A stretch of DNA of 48,291 nt from CAZKMM01 sp964592965. Its GTDB lineage: Bacteria; RBG-13-61-14; DRUE01. Positions 22,635 through 32,176 of this stretch are shown here, piece after piece; the first letter of the stretch is position 1; each line of letters begins with the position of its first letter. The position numbers and the translations under genes were made by a program. Below the pieces are notes generated by a model. It did not search any database. It was given only the letters and a program-made list of their open reading frames with translations, and was not told the origin of the DNA. The DNA lies in NCBI GenBank assembly GCA_964592965.1, contig CAZQJX010000002.1, positions 1 through 48,291 on the forward strand, read 5' to 3'.

Positions 22635-24728
22635 ATGAAGGACTATCCGAGAAAGAATTTAAGAAACTTCGGGCTCTTTGCTCATGGTGGAGCGGGAAAA
22701 ACCTCGCTTGGAGAGGCTATGCTTTATCTTGCTGGAGTTAACAATCGTTTGGGAAAGGTTGATGACGAGACCTCTATTTTGGATTTTGAGCCTGAAGAAA
22801 AAAAGCGCCATTCTTCAATGGCAGTTGCGGTTGGTCATTTTGAATGGGATAAGCACCTAGTTTATCTAGTTGATACTCCGGGCGACCCGAATTTTATTAC
22901 TGAGGCAAAAAATGCCCTTCGGGCAGTGGATAGTGCTATTTTTGTAATTGATGCCATTGATGGGGTAAAGGTTCTTACTGAGAAGCTCTGGGAGGAGGCA
23001 AAGAAGCTTGAGCTGGCGCGGATATTTTTTATCAGCAAGCTTGACCGTGAGCGAGCGGATTTTGATGCCACCATTAATGACATAGAAAAGGCTTTTGAAA
23101 TCTCCCTCTGCCCGCTCACCATTCCCATTGGCAAAGAAGCTGGATTTAAGGGAGTGGTGGACTTAGTCAAGATGAAAGCCTACCTATACCCTGATGACGC
23201 AAGCGGGAAAAAGCAGGAGAGCGATATTCCTGAAGATATGAAAGAGGCAGTCGCAGGATACAGAGAAAAAATGCTGGAAGCAGTGGCAGAATCCCGTGAT
23301 GACCTTTTGGAAAAATATCTGGAAGGAGAGGAGCTCAGTGAAGAAGAAATTTACGATGCCATTCGTGAAGGTATAAAGCAGGGCACGGTTTTTCCTGTGC
23401 TTTGCGGTTCTGGGGTTAAAAATATCGGTGTGGATATATTTTTGGATGCGCTAGTTCGCTGTTTGCCCAATCCTTTGGAAAGAAAGCCCATTAAGGCAAA
23501 AAAGGCAAAAGCAGATGAAGAGTGGGAAATTACTCCCAGTGAAGATGGAGATTTTTGCGGACTGGTTTTTAAAACAGTGGCAGACCCGTATCGGGGCAAG
23601 CTGAGCTTGGTCCGTGTGTTTTCTGGAGTGCAGATGGCTGATTCCCTTACTTACAATTCCACCAAAGATGTTAAGGAGAGAATAGGGCAGATGTTTGCTC
23701 TTAACGGCGACCAGACCGAAGGGGTTAATTCAGCTAAGGTAGGTGATATTGTTGCTATTCCCAAGCTCAAAGAGACGCAGACAGGTGATACGCTCTGCTC
23801 AGAGTCCAATCCTATAATTCTGCCTGGGTTTGAATGGCCTCAACCGGTGATAAGCTTTGCAGTTGTTCCTAAGACCCAGCAGGATGAGGAAAAGCTCACG
23901 CAGGCACTTTCCCGTCTGACCGAAGAAGACCCCACCTTACAGCTCAAACGAGACTATCAGACCAATGAATTTATCCTTTCTGGAATGGGACAGATTCACA
24001 TAGAAACAGCGCTTGAGCGAATGAGGCGTAAATTCGGGGTGGAGGTTGACCTGAAAGAGCCCAAGATTCCATATCTTGAGACCATCAGAGGCACAGCCAA
24101 AGGAGAAGGAAAGTATCGCAAGCAGACAGGTGGTCGTGGTCAGTATGGGTGGTGCTGGCTTGAGGTTTCGCCACTTCCAAGAGGAGCGGGATTTGAATTT
24201 GTTGATGAAATAGTTGGTGGTGCTATTCCTCGGCAGTATATTCCTTCTGTGGAAAAGGGCGTGCGAGAGGCAATGGAAAAGGGTATTTTGGCAGGATATC
24301 CTGTGACTGATGTTCGGGTAAGGCTTTATGATGGAAAATATCATGAGGTTGACTCCTCAGACCTTGCCTTCCAGATAGCAGGTTCGCTCGGCTTTAAAGC
24401 TGCCTGTGAAAAAGCAGGTATGGTGCTACTTGAGCCAATTATGAATGTTGAGGTGACTGTTCCTGAGGAATGCACTGGAGATGTCACTGGCGACCTGAAC
24501 CGCAGGAGGGGAAGATTGCTCGGAGTGGAAAGAAAAGGCTCAATGCAGGTGATTAGGGCGCAGGTGCCTTTGGCAGAAATGCTTCGTTATGCACCTGACC
24601 TTGATTCAATGACTTCTGGAAGAGGCGTTTTTACAATGGAATTTTCTCATTATGAGGAAGTTCCACCTCATATTGCTGAGAAGATTATAGCTCAGGCTAA
24701 AAAAGAAAAGGAGCAGGAGAAAAAATAA
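22635..24728 (+). CDS. EF-G-like translational GTPase (EF-G2/FusA2 type)
   Basis: 697 aa with all five EF-G domains. G1 is AHGGAGKTS (16-24) and G4 is SKLD. The canonical switch-I RGITI element is replaced by a KKRHSSMAVAVGHFEW segment, as in the EF-G2 branch. G3 reads DTPGDPNF: the catalytic His of DTPGH is Asp84. Domain IV keeps QTGGRGQYG and a PVTDVRVRLYDGKYHEVDSSDLAFQIAG region; domain V ends SMTSGRGVFTMEFSHYEEVP. EF-G2 proteins bind ribosomes and GTP but generally cannot replace EF-G, so a canonical fusA should exist elsewhere. Strong own promoter; no str-operon neighbours. The stop codon overlaps the probable start of the next gene. Confidence 0.9.
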   Translation: MKDYPRKNLRNFGLFAHGGAGKTSLGEAMLYLAGVNNRLGKVDDETSILDFEPEEKKRHSSMAVAVGHFEWDKHLVYLVDTPGDPNFITEAKNALRAVDSAIFVIDAIDGVKVLTEKLWEEAKKLELARIFFISKLDRERADFDATINDIEKAFEISLCPLTIPIGKEAGFKGVVDLVKMKAYLYPDDASGKKQESDIPEDMKEAVAGYREKMLEAVAESRDDLLEKYLEGEELSEEEIYDAIREGIKQGTVFPVLCGSGVKNIGVDIFLDALVRCLPNPLERKPIKAKKAKADEEWEITPSEDGDFCGLVFKTVADPYRGKLSLVRVFSGVQMADSLTYNSTKDVKERIGQMFALNGDQTEGVNSAKVGDIVAIPKLKETQTGDTLCSESNPIILPGFEWPQPVISFAVVPKTQQDEEKLTQALSRLTEEDPTLQLKRDYQTNEFILSGMGQIHIETALERMRRKFGVEVDLKEPKIPYLETIRGTAKGEGKYRKQTGGRGQYGWCWLEVSPLPRGAGFEFVDEIVGGAIPRQYIPSVEKGVREAMEKGILAGYPVTDVRVRLYDGKYHEVDSSDLAFQIAGSLGFKAACEKAGMVLLEPIMNVEVTVPEECTGDVTGDLNRRRGRLLGVERKGSMQVIRAQVPLAEMLRYAPDLDSMTSGRGVFTMEFSHYEEVPPHIAEKIIAQAKKEKEQEKK

Positions 24729-26497
24729 AACCCGCCAGTCAAAAGCACCGCTCGCTTTTTATTTTTTCAGGAATATTCTTCTTTGCTCTTTGCCTAAGAT
24801 TGATTTATCTCTGGCAGTATTTTCATTCTGACTTTTGGAACCTTCTTTTTCTTGACCCTGCCAGCCATCAAAAAATGGCAGAGAGAATTCTTTCTGGCTT
24901 GGGCTTGGGAATGCGTGCTTATTTCAGGGCACCTGCTTATTTTTACCTTCTTGCTTTTTGGGAATGGATTGCTCGTGGAAGTTTGCTTGCGCCCCGTCTG
25001 TTTCAGGCGGTTTTGGATGCAGTAAGCTGTGCTTTAGCTTCTGTCTTTGCATATAGGCTGACTAAAAAATTATGGGCAGGAAGTATCAGCGGTTTAATTC
25101 TTTCCTGCTACTGGCTGAATGTATATTTTTCTGGCGAGCTTCTTATAACTACCTGCGCCTGTTTTTTTAATCTTTTGGCTTTATATTTTCTAACTTTTTA
25201 TGTTGATGAGAACTGGAAAAAATCCGCCTGCGCAGGAGCATTGGTAGGAATTGCCAGCTTGTTTCGTCCCAATATTTTGCTTTTTGCCCTTGCAGTTGTT
25301 TTCTATTGGATTTTGAAAAAGAGAGCTAAAAGCGCAATCGCTTTTTTGGTTTTAATCATTCTTTTTATAATGCCTGTTTTTTTAAGAAACTTAATTGTTG
25401 CCAAAGACCCGCTTCCGCTCGCATCGCAGGCAGGAATTAACTTCTGGATTGGAAATAACCGAGATGCAGATGGAAGATGCGTCATATTACCTCTTTACCG
25501 AAGAAACCTTGATGGAAAATTCCTTGCTCGGGTAGGTGATGACCCTTGGTCAGATGAAATTGTCTGGCTGGTAGCTTTGTATATTGCTGAGAAGAACACC
25601 GGGAGAGAGCTGAAAGAATCAGAGGTAAATGCTTATTGGGTCAGGCAGAGCTTAAAAGAGATTTTTCAAAATCCATCAGCTTGGATAAAGTTATTCTTGA
25701 AAAAGGTTTACTATCTTCTTAATAAAAAAGAGGTTTCTAACAACAGAGACATTGAATATCACGCAGAGAAAATCAGCATTTTAAGAATTTTGGCTCATTT
25801 TCACTTGGGATTGTTTTTGCCAATTGGGCTATTGGGATTTTTTATAGGTTTTTCAAATAAAAAGCTAAGATACTTACAGCTTTACTTTGTGTTTTATGGG
25901 CTGAGTGTGGTTTTGTTTTTTGTAATCAGCAGGTATCGTATGCCGTTGATTTTTGCTCTGGCTATTTTTGCAGGAGTGGGAATTGAGCGCTTTTTTGGAT
26001 ATATCTGGCAGAGAAATTGGGGCAAGGTGGGTGCGTGTATGTTCATTCTTTTGGTTTTTTTCTGGCTCGGCAATGTCCAGTTGGTTGACTGGAATGACCG
26101 ACCGCTTCGCAGTGCGCTTCGCTACAATCTTGGCTTGGCTTATCTCAAAAAAGGAAATTACGACCAAGCAATTTTTGAGCTAAAACAAGCCATAAAAATC
26201 AAAAGAAAATATCCAGAGGCGCATCTTGCTTTAGCCAATGCCTATGCTTTGAAAAAAGATTATGCCTTTGCTGTTTATTATTATGAGCTTGCACTCAGCT
26301 ATGACCCGAACTATGCAGAGGCGCATTATAACTACGGCTTAACCTTGCTGGCAATGAATAAGCCAGATAGAGCTTATGAGCATCTTTTGCAAGCTCATTT
26401 ATTAAAGCCAGAGATTTTTCCTGCTCCTGAAGAGGTTTTAAAGAAGCTTTTGGAAAGGAAGGTTAAATCAAAGCCTGCACAAACTCCTCAGCCTTAA
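24725..26497 (+). CDS. GT39-like membrane glycosyltransferase with C-terminal TPRs, probable AUA start
   Basis: From the first usual start (TTG 24800) there are 565 aa, but that cuts through the first membrane helix. The frame is open upstream to 24701, with no ATG, GTG or TTG. ATA at 24725 overlaps the fusA2 stop as ATAA and has AGGAG five nt before it; from there the N-terminus reads IKPASQKHRS then LFIFSGIFFFALCLRLIYL, a complete basic-plus-hydrophobic anchor. Next comes a DPASHQKMAERIL loop (the Asp position of GT39/PMT-type transferases), about nine further hydrophobic helices, and two or three TPRs after residue ~440 (NLGLAYLKKGNYDQAIFELKQA, LANAYALKKDYAFAVYYYELAL). It likely transfers sugar from a polyprenyl donor outside the membrane. 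The 3' end overlaps convergent ftsY by 35 nt. Confidence 0.8.
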   Translation: MKPASQKHRSLFIFSGIFFFALCLRLIYLWQYFHSDFWNLLFLDPASHQKMAERILSGLGLGMRAYFRAPAYFYLLAFWEWIARGSLLAPRLFQAVLDAVSCALASVFAYRLTKKLWAGSISGLILSCYWLNVYFSGELLITTCACFFNLLALYFLTFYVDENWKKSACAGALVGIASLFRPNILLFALAVVFYWILKKRAKSAIAFLVLIILFIMPVFLRNLIVAKDPLPLASQAGINFWIGNNRDADGRCVILPLYRRNLDGKFLARVGDDPWSDEIVWLVALYIAEKNTGRELKESEVNAYWVRQSLKEIFQNPSAWIKLFLKKVYYLLNKKEVSNNRDIEYHAEKISILRILAHFHLGLFLPIGLLGFFIGFSNKKLRYLQLYFVFYGLSVVLFFVISRYRMPLIFALAIFAGVGIERFFGYIWQRNWGKVGACMFILLVFFWLGNVQLVDWNDRPLRSALRYNLGLAYLKKGNYDQAIFELKQAIKIKRKYPEAHLALANAYALKKDYAFAVYYYELALSYDPNYAEAHYNYGLTLLAMNKPDRAYEHLLQAHLLKPEIFPAPEEVLKKLLERKVKSKPAQTPQP

Positions 26498-27434
26498 ACT
26501 CAGCAAGGTCATCTATCTGTTCGCCCACGCCAACCATTCTGATGGGAATTTGAAACTGGTCAGCAATGGCAACAATAATTCCGCCTTTGGCAGTTCCATC
26601 AAGCTTGGTGAGAATAATTCCAGTAATATCCAGCTCTTTTGAAAATACCCGTGCCTGTTCAATAGCATTCTGACCTGTGGTGGCATCAAGCACAAGTATG
26701 ACCTCATCTATGGCTCTGCCAAGAGCCTTTTCTGAAACACGCTTAACCTTTTTGAGCTCTTCCATTAAATTTGTTTTGGTGTGAAGCCGTCCAGCTGTGT
26801 CCATAATGACAACATCAGCTCCTCTGCTTTTTCCTGCATTGATGGCATCAAAACATACTGCTGCTGGGTCTGCACCCTCTTTGTGCTTGACTATATCTGC
26901 GCCCGCACGCTTTGCCCATTCTTCCAGCTGTTCAATTCCAGCTGCTCGGAAGGTATCACCAGCAGAAAGCAGAACTTTATAGCCCTGTTTGGCAAATCGC
27001 ATTGCCAGCTTTCCTATGGTTGTGGTCTTTCCTGTGCCGTTTACTCCCACAACCATAATCACAAATGGCTTTTCAAAATTCTCTGGAAGAATAAGTGGCT
27101 TTTCTAAAGGCTTGAGAATCTTTAAAATCTGCGAGCGAAGCTCAGATTTGATATCCTCAAGCCCTGCATCTCCTTTAATCTTTCTTTCCAGCTCATCAAT
27201 TAATTTAATGCTGGTTTTTACGCCAAGGTCTGAGGTAATAAGTAGCTCTTCCAGCTGGTCACGAACCTTGCGAACAGGCTTGGCGGTGCGGAAAAGCTCA
27301 CTTAAATTGGTGTTTAAAAGCTTGTTGGTTCGCTCAAGCCCTTTTTTAAATTTTTCAAAAATACTGGGCTTTTTCTCTTTTGAAAAAAGCGCAGATAAAA
27401 AAACAAAACCCAGCACAGAGATGATTTTAAACAT
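26463..27434 (-). CDS. ftsY: Signal recognition particle receptor FtsY
   Basis: 323 aa SRP-GTPase. After a hydrophobic N-terminus (IISVLGFVFLSALF, about 4-17) and a short basic linker comes the N domain, then the G domain: G1 GVNGTGKTT (130-138), DTAGRLHTK (G3, 212-220), TKLDGTAKGG (G4 and following, 276-285). The long acidic A domain seen in E. coli is absent, and the hydrophobic start probably replaces it as membrane anchor. It lies 13 nt after smc; smc-ftsY is a common gene pair. Confidence 0.97.
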   Translation of the reverse strand: MFKIISVLGFVFLSALFSKEKKPSIFEKFKKGLERTNKLLNTNLSELFRTAKPVRKVRDQLEELLITSDLGVKTSIKLIDELERKIKGDAGLEDIKSELRSQILKILKPLEKPLILPENFEKPFVIMVVGVNGTGKTTTIGKLAMRFAKQGYKVLLSAGDTFRAAGIEQLEEWAKRAGADIVKHKEGADPAAVCFDAINAGKSRGADVVIMDTAGRLHTKTNLMEELKKVKRVSEKALGRAIDEVILVLDATTGQNAIEQARVFSKELDITGIILTKLDGTAKGGIIVAIADQFQIPIRMVGVGEQIDDLAEFKAEEFVQALI

Positions 27435-27447
27435 TTGTCAAATCCTT

Positions 27448-30400
27448 TCAGGCAACTTCTTCCAGCTTAACTGAAACAACCTTACTAATGCCGGGTCTTT
27501 CCATAGTAATTCCATAAATAATATCTGCAAGCTCCATTGTGCGCTTGTTGTGAGTGACGAGAATCATCTGAGAGTTTTTAGCCAGCTCCCTAATCATCTG
27601 ATTAAATCGGTCAATATTTACCTCATCTAAAGAGGCATCAACCTCATCCAAAAGACAAAACGGACTGGGACGATTAAGATAAAGAGCAAAGATAAGAGCA
27701 AGCGCACAAAGCGCCTTCTCACCGCCACTAAGCAGGCTTAAGCTTTGAAGCTTTTTGCCAGGTGGTTGGGCTATGATTTCTATTCCGCTTTCCAAAAGGT
27801 CTCCTTCATCATTCAACACCAGCATTGCCTTGCCACCGCCAAAGAGCTTTGGAAATAGCTTTTGAAAAAGCTGATTCACACTTTCAAAAGTGGATTTGAA
27901 TTGCCGGCGATACTCCTGATTTATCCGCTGAATGGTCTGCTCAAGCTTTTCCAAAGCACCTAAAAGGTCTGACTCCTGCTCCGATAAAAAATTATACCTG
28001 CTCAAAACCTCTTGATACTCTTCTAAAGCTGTGGGATTGACCTCTCCCATACGATGAATAAGCCGATGAAGCTCATCAACCCTTTGCTGGCAAGAAGTTG
28101 GGTCAAATTCACTTGAGCTTATTTTTTCAATGTAGGTTGCATATACATCATCAAGCTCAAGCTCATACAGGTTTTTGAGCATCTGGCGCTGATGCGCAAG
28201 TTCAAGCTCCTTTTCCCTTTTTGCAAGAGAAATTTCGTCAAGCTCCCTCCGGGCTCGCTGGATATTTTCCCCAAGCTCCTTTGCTCGCTCAGCCAGCTTT
28301 GCAAGCTCAGCTTCAAAAGAATTTTTATCTGCCTCCAGCTCCTGATACCGCGCCTTGATAAGCTCTGCCTGCTCACTCAGCTCTGTGCGTAAAGATTTTA
28401 TCCTTTCAAGCCTTGCGGTTATATCTTGAATTTTTTGCTCGCTCTGCTCAATTTCTCTGCTAAGCTCTTTCAGCCGTGCCTCGTTTTGCTCCTGAGTAGA
28501 AATAATGCTGATTCGTGTTTCTTCCAGACCAACCAGCTTCTCTTTTAAACGGGCACGCTCCTGAGAAATAGAAGAGAATTCCTTCTCCAGCTCATCTAGC
28601 TCAGTTTCGCTTCTTTTAAGCTCCTCATCAAGCTGAGCGGATTTTTGCTCCAGAGAAGAAAGCTCATTTTGATATAGTTTTCTTTTTTCTTCCAGCTCTG
28701 ATTTTTCTTTAATGAAAGAGAGTATCAGCTCACTAAGCTCTTTTTCTTGTTCTTTTAATTTGTTAAGCTGGTCTGAATACTGGTTGAGCTGGTCGGTTGT
28801 GCGTTTTAAATCTTTTTCTTGGGTGAGAATTTCCAGCTCAAGCTTGTGCCTTCGCTCCTTTAACTCAGCCAGCTCCTTTTCAAGAAGAAGGACTTGAGAC
28901 TTAAGTTGAGAAAGGTTTTGCTCAGCTGATTTCAGCCGAAGCAAAAGCCTGTTCTTTTCCTCATTAAGCTCTTTATACTCACGCTTTTTGCTTAAAATGC
29001 CTGACTGGTCTTTCTTGCCACCGCAGAGAATTCCCAGCGGGTCTAAAACCACACCCTCAGGAGTGACAAACGCTCCATTAAAATTATTCTCCTGCCAGAG
29101 GCTGAACGCTTGATTTAAATCTTTGACCAGAACCGCACTTCCCAAAAGCGCCTCTGCCACTTTTTCAAAACCTTCCCGCACCTGCACCAGCTCAATTAAA
29201 GGACGAGCTCCTTTTTCACGAAAGCTCTCAGGTATGCTGATGTTTTGTTCGCACTTTAATTTTAAAGGAACAAAAGCAGACCAGCCAGCGGATTCTGCCT
29301 TGAGCCATTCAATTGCCTCAACCGCCCTCTCAGGACTCTCCACCAGAATGCTCTGAATGCGCTCTCCTAAAACCGCCTCTACTGCCTGCTCGTATTCAGG
29401 CTGGGTCTCTATTACATCCGCCAGCAAGCCATAAACGCCATTTTTATCTGGCTGGGAGCGAGCTTTTTCAAGAACGAATTTTACGCCTCGCTCAAACCCT
29501 TCTAGCCCCTCAATCATCTCAGCAAGGCTTTCCAGCTTTGCCCGAACCTCTTGGTAGCGGGAACGAATCTCATCAACCCGACCGCTCTGCTCAGAGGCAA
29601 GCGCACGAGCACGCTCAAGCTCGTCCTGCTTTTTCTTCAGCTTCTCGTCAAGCTCGCTGAGTGATTTTTTCAGCTCGTAAAGGTTTTGATTGAAATTAAA
29701 AGAGCGCTGATGCTGGTCTTTTAAATGAGGCTCAAGTTCATCTATTCTCCTTTTCAGCCGGGCAAGCTCCCTCTCTGCGCGCTTATGCTCCTGCTCAATT
29801 GCTCTTTCTCGCTCATCTGAACGAGCTAGCTCCTCACGAAGCACATTTATCCTCTTAAGCACTTCATCATAACTTGATTTAAGCTGGGAAAACTGCTTTC
29901 TTTTCTCAATTAAATCTTTTTCTTTTGCCTCAAGGTCAGCATTTATGGAAATAAGCTCAAATTCTATTTCATTCTTCTGAGCGCTCTTTTCCTCAATCTG
30001 CTGGGAAAGACGGGAAAGATTGGATTTAAGCTCATCAATTTCCAGCTTGCGCTTCTCTATGTTTTTCTGCTCTATGGATTTTTGCTCAATTAAAAACTGC
30101 TCTTCACTATCAAGTCGCTGAAGCTCAGAGCGAATATCAACACTCTTGCCATTAAGCTCGTCCAGCCGGCTTTCTAAAAGAATAACTCTGCTCTTTTTGT
30201 CCTGCTCATCAGCTTGAATTTTGGCAAACTCGCTTTCAAGCCCCTGAATAAGCTCTGTTTTTTCTTTAATCTTCTGGCTAAAGGAGGAAATTTCTCGCTT
30301 AATTCCATCTGCCCGCCAGACAAAAATGCTTACCTCAAGCTCCTTAAGCTCATCTTTATACCTGCGATAGCGCTCAGCCTTTTTCGCCTGCCTGCTCAAT

Positions 30401-31020
30401 GAATTAAGCTGACGCTTCAGCTCCAAAAGAATATCCCTCACACGCTCAAGATTCTGCCGGGTTTGCTCCATCTTTCGCTTTGCTTCATCTCTGCGAAACC
30501 GATACCTGCTTATGCCAGCAGCTTCCTCAATCAGCGCCCGAATCTCCTCTGGCTTTGCCTGCAAAATCCGCTCTATCTCTCCCTGCTCTATAATGGAATA
30601 AGCCTGCTTGCCTAAGCCAGTTCCTAAAAAGAACTCAACAATGTCCTTTAACCGACAGCGGGAGCGGTTAATAAGATACTCGCTTTCTCCTTCACGAGTC
30701 AGCCTTCTTGTGATTTCAATCTCAGAAAATTCCCGAAACTGACTGGGAGCATCTCCCTGCTGATTGTCAAAAACCAAAGTCACCTCACAAAAAGGAGAGG
30801 GAGGAAATTCGCTCGTTCCTGCAAAAATTAAATCCTCACTGCTTTTGGCACGAAGACTGCGAAGGCTCTGCTCACCCATTGCCCAGCGAACCGCATCCAC
30901 AATATTGCTCTTGCCACATCCATTAGGTCCAACAATGGCAGTAACACCAGGTCCAAATTCCAGAACAGTTTTTTCATAAAAAGATTTAAATCCAATCAGC
31001 TCTATTTTTTTAAGCCACAT
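27448..31020 (-). CDS. smc: Chromosome segregation protein SMC
   Basis: 1190 aa. Walker A GPNGCGKSN is at 31-38. Two long coiled coils surround a hinge (roughly 500-650, around GVYGLLADVIETQPEYEQAVEAVLG). The C-terminal head has the signature LSGGEKALCALALIF (near 1097) and Walker B CLLDEVDASLDE (near 1122). SMC dimers with ScpA and ScpB load at parS sites and organise the chromosome; scpA/scpB are not in this window. Very rich in Glu, Lys, Leu and Ser, as expected for coiled coil. GGGGGA precedes the ATG. Confidence 0.98.
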   Translation of the reverse strand: MWLKKIELIGFKSFYEKTVLEFGPGVTAIVGPNGCGKSNIVDAVRWAMGEQSLRSLRAKSSEDLIFAGTSEFPPSPFCEVTLVFDNQQGDAPSQFREFSEIEITRRLTREGESEYLINRSRCRLKDIVEFFLGTGLGKQAYSIIEQGEIERILQAKPEEIRALIEEAAGISRYRFRRDEAKRKMEQTRQNLERVRDILLELKRQLNSLSRQAKKAERYRRYKDELKELEVSIFVWRADGIKREISSFSQKIKEKTELIQGLESEFAKIQADEQDKKSRVILLESRLDELNGKSVDIRSELQRLDSEEQFLIEQKSIEQKNIEKRKLEIDELKSNLSRLSQQIEEKSAQKNEIEFELISINADLEAKEKDLIEKRKQFSQLKSSYDEVLKRINVLREELARSDERERAIEQEHKRAERELARLKRRIDELEPHLKDQHQRSFNFNQNLYELKKSLSELDEKLKKKQDELERARALASEQSGRVDEIRSRYQEVRAKLESLAEMIEGLEGFERGVKFVLEKARSQPDKNGVYGLLADVIETQPEYEQAVEAVLGERIQSILVESPERAVEAIEWLKAESAGWSAFVPLKLKCEQNISIPESFREKGARPLIELVQVREGFEKVAEALLGSAVLVKDLNQAFSLWQENNFNGAFVTPEGVVLDPLGILCGGKKDQSGILSKKREYKELNEEKNRLLLRLKSAEQNLSQLKSQVLLLEKELAELKERRHKLELEILTQEKDLKRTTDQLNQYSDQLNKLKEQEKELSELILSFIKEKSELEEKRKLYQNELSSLEQKSAQLDEELKRSETELDELEKEFSSISQERARLKEKLVGLEETRISIISTQEQNEARLKELSREIEQSEQKIQDITARLERIKSLRTELSEQAELIKARYQELEADKNSFEAELAKLAERAKELGENIQRARRELDEISLAKREKELELAHQRQMLKNLYELELDDVYATYIEKISSSEFDPTSCQQRVDELHRLIHRMGEVNPTALEEYQEVLSRYNFLSEQESDLLGALEKLEQTIQRINQEYRRQFKSTFESVNQLFQKLFPKLFGGGKAMLVLNDEGDLLESGIEIIAQPPGKKLQSLSLLSGGEKALCALALIFALYLNRPSPFCLLDEVDASLDEVNIDRFNQMIRELAKNSQMILVTHNKRTMELADIIYGITMERPGISKVVSVKLEEVA

Positions 31021-31062
31021 AAAATCCCCCTTTGAGCATTGCGCAAATTTCCTTAATTCTAA

Positions 31063-31091
31063 ATATTAGCAAAAAACAAAACCTTTGTAAA
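31063..31091 (-). promoter_or_regulatory. Promoter of smc-ftsY
   Basis: On the minus strand TTTACA (31086-31091), a 17-nt spacer and TAATAT (31063-31068) lie 42 nt before the smc start codon. Confidence 0.72.
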
Positions 31092-31349
31092 CCAAAAAAT
31101 CAATACTTTGGGCATTTTTTTATTGGACACAAAATATTGAAATGATAAAAACAAAAATAAAAAGAAAATTAAGCGGAGATTTTTCATAATGTATAAGTTT
31201 AAATTGTTTGTCTATTAGCTTGAAAATCAAGTAAAAAATTTTTATTTTTAATCTACCAATGAGGATTTTTCATACAAAATTTGGAAATTTTTGATAAAAT
31301 TTAAAAATAAATCTGGCTCTTATAAAAAGCTTCATTTAATGCCCAAACC
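31092..31349. other. AT-rich spacer between smc and tlyA, no gene seen
   Basis: About 260 nt downstream of tlyA and upstream of the smc promoter. It is very AT-rich, with many A- and T-runs. An 11-nt direct repeat GATTTTTCATA occurs at 31178-31188 and 31264-31274, and a 5-bp hairpin (CTTGA/TCAAG) lies near 31220. No open frame, RNA gene or convincing terminator is visible. Confidence 0.5.
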
Positions 31350-32084
31350 TCAGCCTGCATTGACCAGATAAACAAAATATTCCTGATTCCCTTTAGGACC
31401 TTTGATTGCGCTTTTTGTCCACCCTTTAGTTAAAAATCCTATTGATTGGCTGAAGTTTAGGATTTTTTCAACTGCTTTCAGCTGGTCTTTTTCTGAGCGC
31501 ACCACACCTTTTTTGGCAAATTTTGGCGGAAGCTCAAATTGAGGCTTGACCAGTGCGAGCATCTCTGCCTTATCAGCAAGCACGGTTTTGACAGCAGGAA
31601 GAATCAGGGTGAGGGAGATAAAAGAAACATCTATGGTTGCAAGCTGAATAGGCTCGGGAATGATTTGCTCGGATAGGTAGCGGGCATTAAATCCTTCAAT
31701 AACCACCACTTTTGGATTATTTCTTAACTTCCAGTCAAGCTGACCCTTTCCTACATCCACCGCATAAACTTTTTGAGCATCAAATTTAAGAAGACAATCG
31801 GTGAATCCGCCTGTTGAAGCGCCCACATCAAGGCAGATTTTGTCTTTAACTTCTATCCGAAAGTGGTTAATTGCTGATTCTAATTTAATTCCGCCTCTGC
31901 TTACATATTTTAATCCCTCTTTGATTTTGATTTCTTTATCTGGTGAGATTTGTGTGCCTGGCTTGGTGATAGGATTTCCATCTACAACCACTTTTCCTGT
32001 GCGGATAAGTGCCTGTGCCTTGCTTTTAGTCTCGCAAAGACCTTTTTCCACCAAAAGTTGGTCAAGGCGAATTTTTTTGCTCAT
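31350..32084 (-). CDS. tlyA: TlyA-family rRNA 2'-O-methyltransferase
   Basis: 244 aa. An N-terminal S4 RNA-binding domain (RLDQLLVEKGLCETKSKAQALIRTGKVVV, 6-34) is joined to an FtsJ-like methyltransferase with SAM motif LDVGASTGGFTDCLL (85-99), the AVDVGKGQLDWKLRN turn, and catalytic-type Lys residues in SRGGIKLE and LVKPQFE. TlyA methylates 16S (and in some bacteria 23S) rRNA; older annotations call it hemolysin A. It is apparently monocistronic. Confidence 0.95.
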   Translation of the reverse strand: MSKKIRLDQLLVEKGLCETKSKAQALIRTGKVVVDGNPITKPGTQISPDKEIKIKEGLKYVSRGGIKLESAINHFRIEVKDKICLDVGASTGGFTDCLLKFDAQKVYAVDVGKGQLDWKLRNNPKVVVIEGFNARYLSEQIIPEPIQLATIDVSFISLTLILPAVKTVLADKAEMLALVKPQFELPPKFAKKGVVRSEKDQLKAVEKILNFSQSIGFLTKGWTKSAIKGPKGNQEYFVYLVNAG

Positions 32085-32093
32085 TTAAAAAGT

Positions 32094-32121
32094 ATTTTAA
32101 TGCCAGCTTTGTTCAAAGCAA
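32094..32121 (-). promoter_or_regulatory. Candidate tlyA promoter
   Basis: On the minus strand TTGCTT (32116-32121), a 16-nt spacer and TAAAAT (32094-32099). The -10 box ends 9 nt before the tlyA start codon, again very close. Boxes and spacing are the same as in the trxA candidate. Confidence 0.5.
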
Positions 32122-32176
32122 AGTTTTAAACAATTTTACATATATGAAGGGAAGAAAAAATCAAAGGAGGTCGGAA

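Noticed and set aside
27448..31020. Several 60-115 codon plus-strand ORFs opposite smc
   Set aside because: They are shadows of the Glu/Lys/Ser-rich coiled-coil coding strand, with no ribosome sites or recognisable motifs.
31178..31274. Two GATTTTTCATA copies as a possible repeat array
   Set aside because: Only two short copies in very AT-rich DNA, with no regular spacing; not a CRISPR and probably chance.
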